A stretch of 64,000 bases of DNA, taken from contig SJOL01006434.1 of NCBI GenBank assembly GCA_004794785.1, positions 454,243 to 518,242 of the forward strand. Reading direction: 5' to 3'. The translations under genes and the position numbers were made by a program. The notes below the pieces were generated by a model that did no database searches, was not told the DNA's origin, and was given only the letters and a program-made list of their open reading frames with translations. The stretch is from Opisthorchis felineus (lineage: Eukaryota > Platyhelminthes > Trematoda > Opisthorchiida > Opisthorchiidae). Positions 61,560 to 64,000 of this stretch are shown here, in pieces; position 1 is the first letter of the stretch; each line of letters begins with the position of its first letter.

Positions 61560-64000
61560 TGGCATGGAGGTGCACGAAAGTTCACTCCGAGGTCAACGTA
61601 CATGAGCCAGACAAACCGTCATTTATTAATCACGAAGACCAGATTCTTGATTGGGAACTGAAAAACTACACCTTACTGGTGGTTCCCATGAGCTGAACGT
61701 TTCGGCATTCAATATAAGTGAATTGGGACAACAATCGTGATCTGTTTCAGAGAATCCCCAACAAATCCAAGAGCTAAAGAGAGGCTTGCTCAATAATTTT
61801 GTGGCCTTGAGAGGTATCGTACAAGCCTCCAAAATCATCGAGTCTTTGATGTAGGTTAAATCCACATTGACAGAATTCACGGCGAGTCTAAATACGTAAA
61901 GCTTGCCTTGTCAGAAATTTGCAGAATGGGTCGTCGAAACTCTAGAGTCAGTACACCGATAAGTATATCTGCACCACCTACGTGACAAATTTCAGTTCAT
62001 GTGCTTACTAAAGGACGCAGGACTAAAGGAATCACTAATGTGTTTATTCGGTGTGACTTTACTGATTCCCAAAGTTTCTTTGAGTGGAAATGTTGAGTAA
62101 AGTTGTAATTGAGTTGGGACAGTAAAATTTCAGCGCTGTCTGATAATGCCTTTCACAGAAATGACCTAATCTTCCGATTACGTCCCACAATAACAAGTCC
62201 AGCCAGTTGGGCCGACATTAGTTATTTATACCAGCTTGTTTTTTAATACTTCAGGCAAAATAACGAAAGTCCTACTTGCTTATATTAGAGCATAGAATAG
62301 TACAAGTAAACTGCAATTTGATTGCTTCGAAGTCTTGAAATCGAATTGTTTAACATATTTAGCATTTCGCCAAAAATCGAAAGTTGTTCTGTTTCCACCA
62401 GTTCCGAACGGTTTCTTCGGTAGCAGACGAAAACTTTAACTGATGACATTTAAAAAAGGCTATTTTTCCTCTTGTGCAACATTGCGTACGAATGCAAAGA
62501 CCTTTACCTTACTTTCAAATACTTCAGGTTAGTTGTCAATACAGGCCAACCTTTCCAGTTTTTAACCAAAGACAGACGGCGTGAAAGGGAAATATGTCAG
62601 CCTGAGTCAGTAAATTCAGAGAGCCCTTTACCGTTTACCATCAATTCAATCTGTGCTTCTTATCAGTCTGTCAGATTTCGAAAAGACCGCTCTGAGATAG
62701 TTTGCATAAATTTTCATCCTCCCATTATTGTTACTGTGAAAGTTGGTTAAGTACTGAGATCAGAAAAACAAATTGAATTTGATGTTATTCTCAACGTTTT
62801 GACTGCTGGGAATAGCATTTGTCTGGGTTTGTTACAAACTAGTTTTACATTTCCGTACACAACTTAACACTTAAAGTTCCACAAGATATCCGTGCGGACT
62901 GCTGATATCTGGTTGCCATGTAAGTTAGCTCCCTCTCCGTCTTCTCATCAGAAATTTTATCACGCAACCCACTACTAGCGGATGTTGTATTGTAGTAGTG
63001 TAGTGTTTTTGTATGTAGTGAATTTGCATGAATGGATGCATGGAGCTCAGCAACTATCAGTTTCTGCGGTGGGATTGTGCAGCAGTGTCTGTTGTACAAC
63101 CTAACGATTGGGTATTACGACGGGGTAACGTTAAAGCTGCTCCGTATCACTGACGTTGGAAAAACAAGCAAGACCTACTTAGGCACATCCGGTGTTAAAG
63201 ATATGGTGTAAGAATAGCAGTCATTTGCACTATGGGAACAGCACATAACAGTGACAAGATACGCCTGTTCGACGGAAATAATTACCGTGTGGATTATTTG
63301 CCAAAATATAAGAAATGTGACAAGTACCAATCTCAAGGTTATCTTATATTCAGTTATGACAACTCAACATATTGTGGATTTTAACCAATGGGTTTGTGCG
63401 CATCTTAAAGCCCAAAAAGCCAGAGTTTAGTAGATCATTTATTAAAAAGTCATTATTTGAGGTACTGCTACCTAAGGCTTGCATTGGTAGACGCCATTCT
63501 CGACGTAAAAACGCCATCCATAATGCATCACACCTCACATCTGTCGCTGTACAACGAAATGCACAGCTCCAAAACAAACAATGTGAAAAATTGTTTTTGT
63601 ATTGTTTTCTAGACCACTGGCTACATAAAATGTAGTACAAAGCATAGACGGCAATAAAACACAGCATGTTTATTTGTTAATGTTTGCATTCCAATATAAT
63701 CTGACCACCACAAGGCATTAGGTGTGTCAGTGGTTTGGTATTATACCATTCCTCATGTGCCAGGTCTTCAAGAAACTTGTATTTCAGTATACGCTCTTAG
63801 TAGTGACATTCATGGCTGGAAATGCAGTTTCAGTTTGCTGAGATTAGTACGCCAAGTTCTAGCACTATGTTCCACAAAAACTCCTTTTACTGTGTGGATC
63901 TACAATCAAGTTTAGGAAAGGTTCTGTCTGTTGTCTAAATTGTTGGCCATTGCCACAGCAGGAAGAGCAATAATAAACGCAGCCCTGCAATTCGCCCATT
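61560..64000. other. No recognisable gene
   Basis: Only short frames (up to 105 codons), overlapping on both strands between 63350 and 63667. Nothing could be assigned. Confidence 0.4.

Noticed and set aside
1..64000. tRNA, rRNA and CRISPR arrays
   Set aside because: I looked for tRNA B-box-like words and regularly spaced repeats and found none that extend into a proper structure.

Overview
The window reads as non-coding, repeat-rich DNA from a multicellular eukaryote. I see no operons, no ribosome-binding-site gene starts and no long intact reading frame. The longest open frame that resembles a known protein is 259 codons, and it belongs to a decayed transposase. The set of elements (CR1-like and other LINEs, Ty3/gypsy, a Penelope-like element, hammerhead-ribozyme-bearing repeats, and a retroelement-type tail of AATAAACATT followed by ATT repeats) fits a flatworm. 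A diphyllobothriid-type tapeworm is my guess, but the species assignment is inference. No host gene could be identified with confidence.

Layout. 1-6.5 kb: nothing recognisable. 6.5-7.5 kb: first copy of dispersed repeat family A, then a copy of family B. 8.1-8.3 kb: a hammerhead-containing repeat. 11.2-12.4 kb (+): the best-preserved retroelement, a CR1-like reverse transcriptase remnant broken by three stops and about three frameshifts. 18.5-19.6 kb: second family A copy, ending in an (ATT)n tract. 20.7-21.2 kb (-): end of a Ty3/gypsy integrase and a probable LTR edge. 21.7-22.1 kb: family B in the opposite orientation, partly duplicated in tandem. 22.9-23.3 kb (-): C-terminal reverse-transcriptase fragment of a different LINE. 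23.5-24.7 kb: third and fourth family A copies. 26.9-28.1 kb (-): a MULE/ZSWIM-type transposase pseudogene that keeps all three catalytic acidic positions. 32.2 kb: one candidate small exon. 42.9 kb and 56.4 kb: two more hammerhead repeats. 48.2-48.4 kb (+): the end of a Penelope-like GIY-YIG endonuclease. About 61.1-61.6 kb: a doubtful BEL/Pao remnant. The rest, mostly AT-richer sequence beyond 28 kb, shows no feature I can support.

The most interesting signal is the hammerhead family. Three diverged copies (about 8.16, 42.95 and 56.46 kb, all on +) align with each other across and beyond a minimal type I hammerhead core whose stem III is the self-complementary ACCGGT. Penelope-like elements are known to carry such ribozymes in their terminal repeats, and a Penelope-type endonuclease remnant lies on the same strand between two of the copies. 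A second point is family A: its minus strand carries a similar short reading frame, ending at an equivalent stop codon in three diverged copies, that I cannot assign to any known protein. Everything here looks old and inactive. The window is best read as layered transposon debris, possibly within a large intron or an intergenic region.
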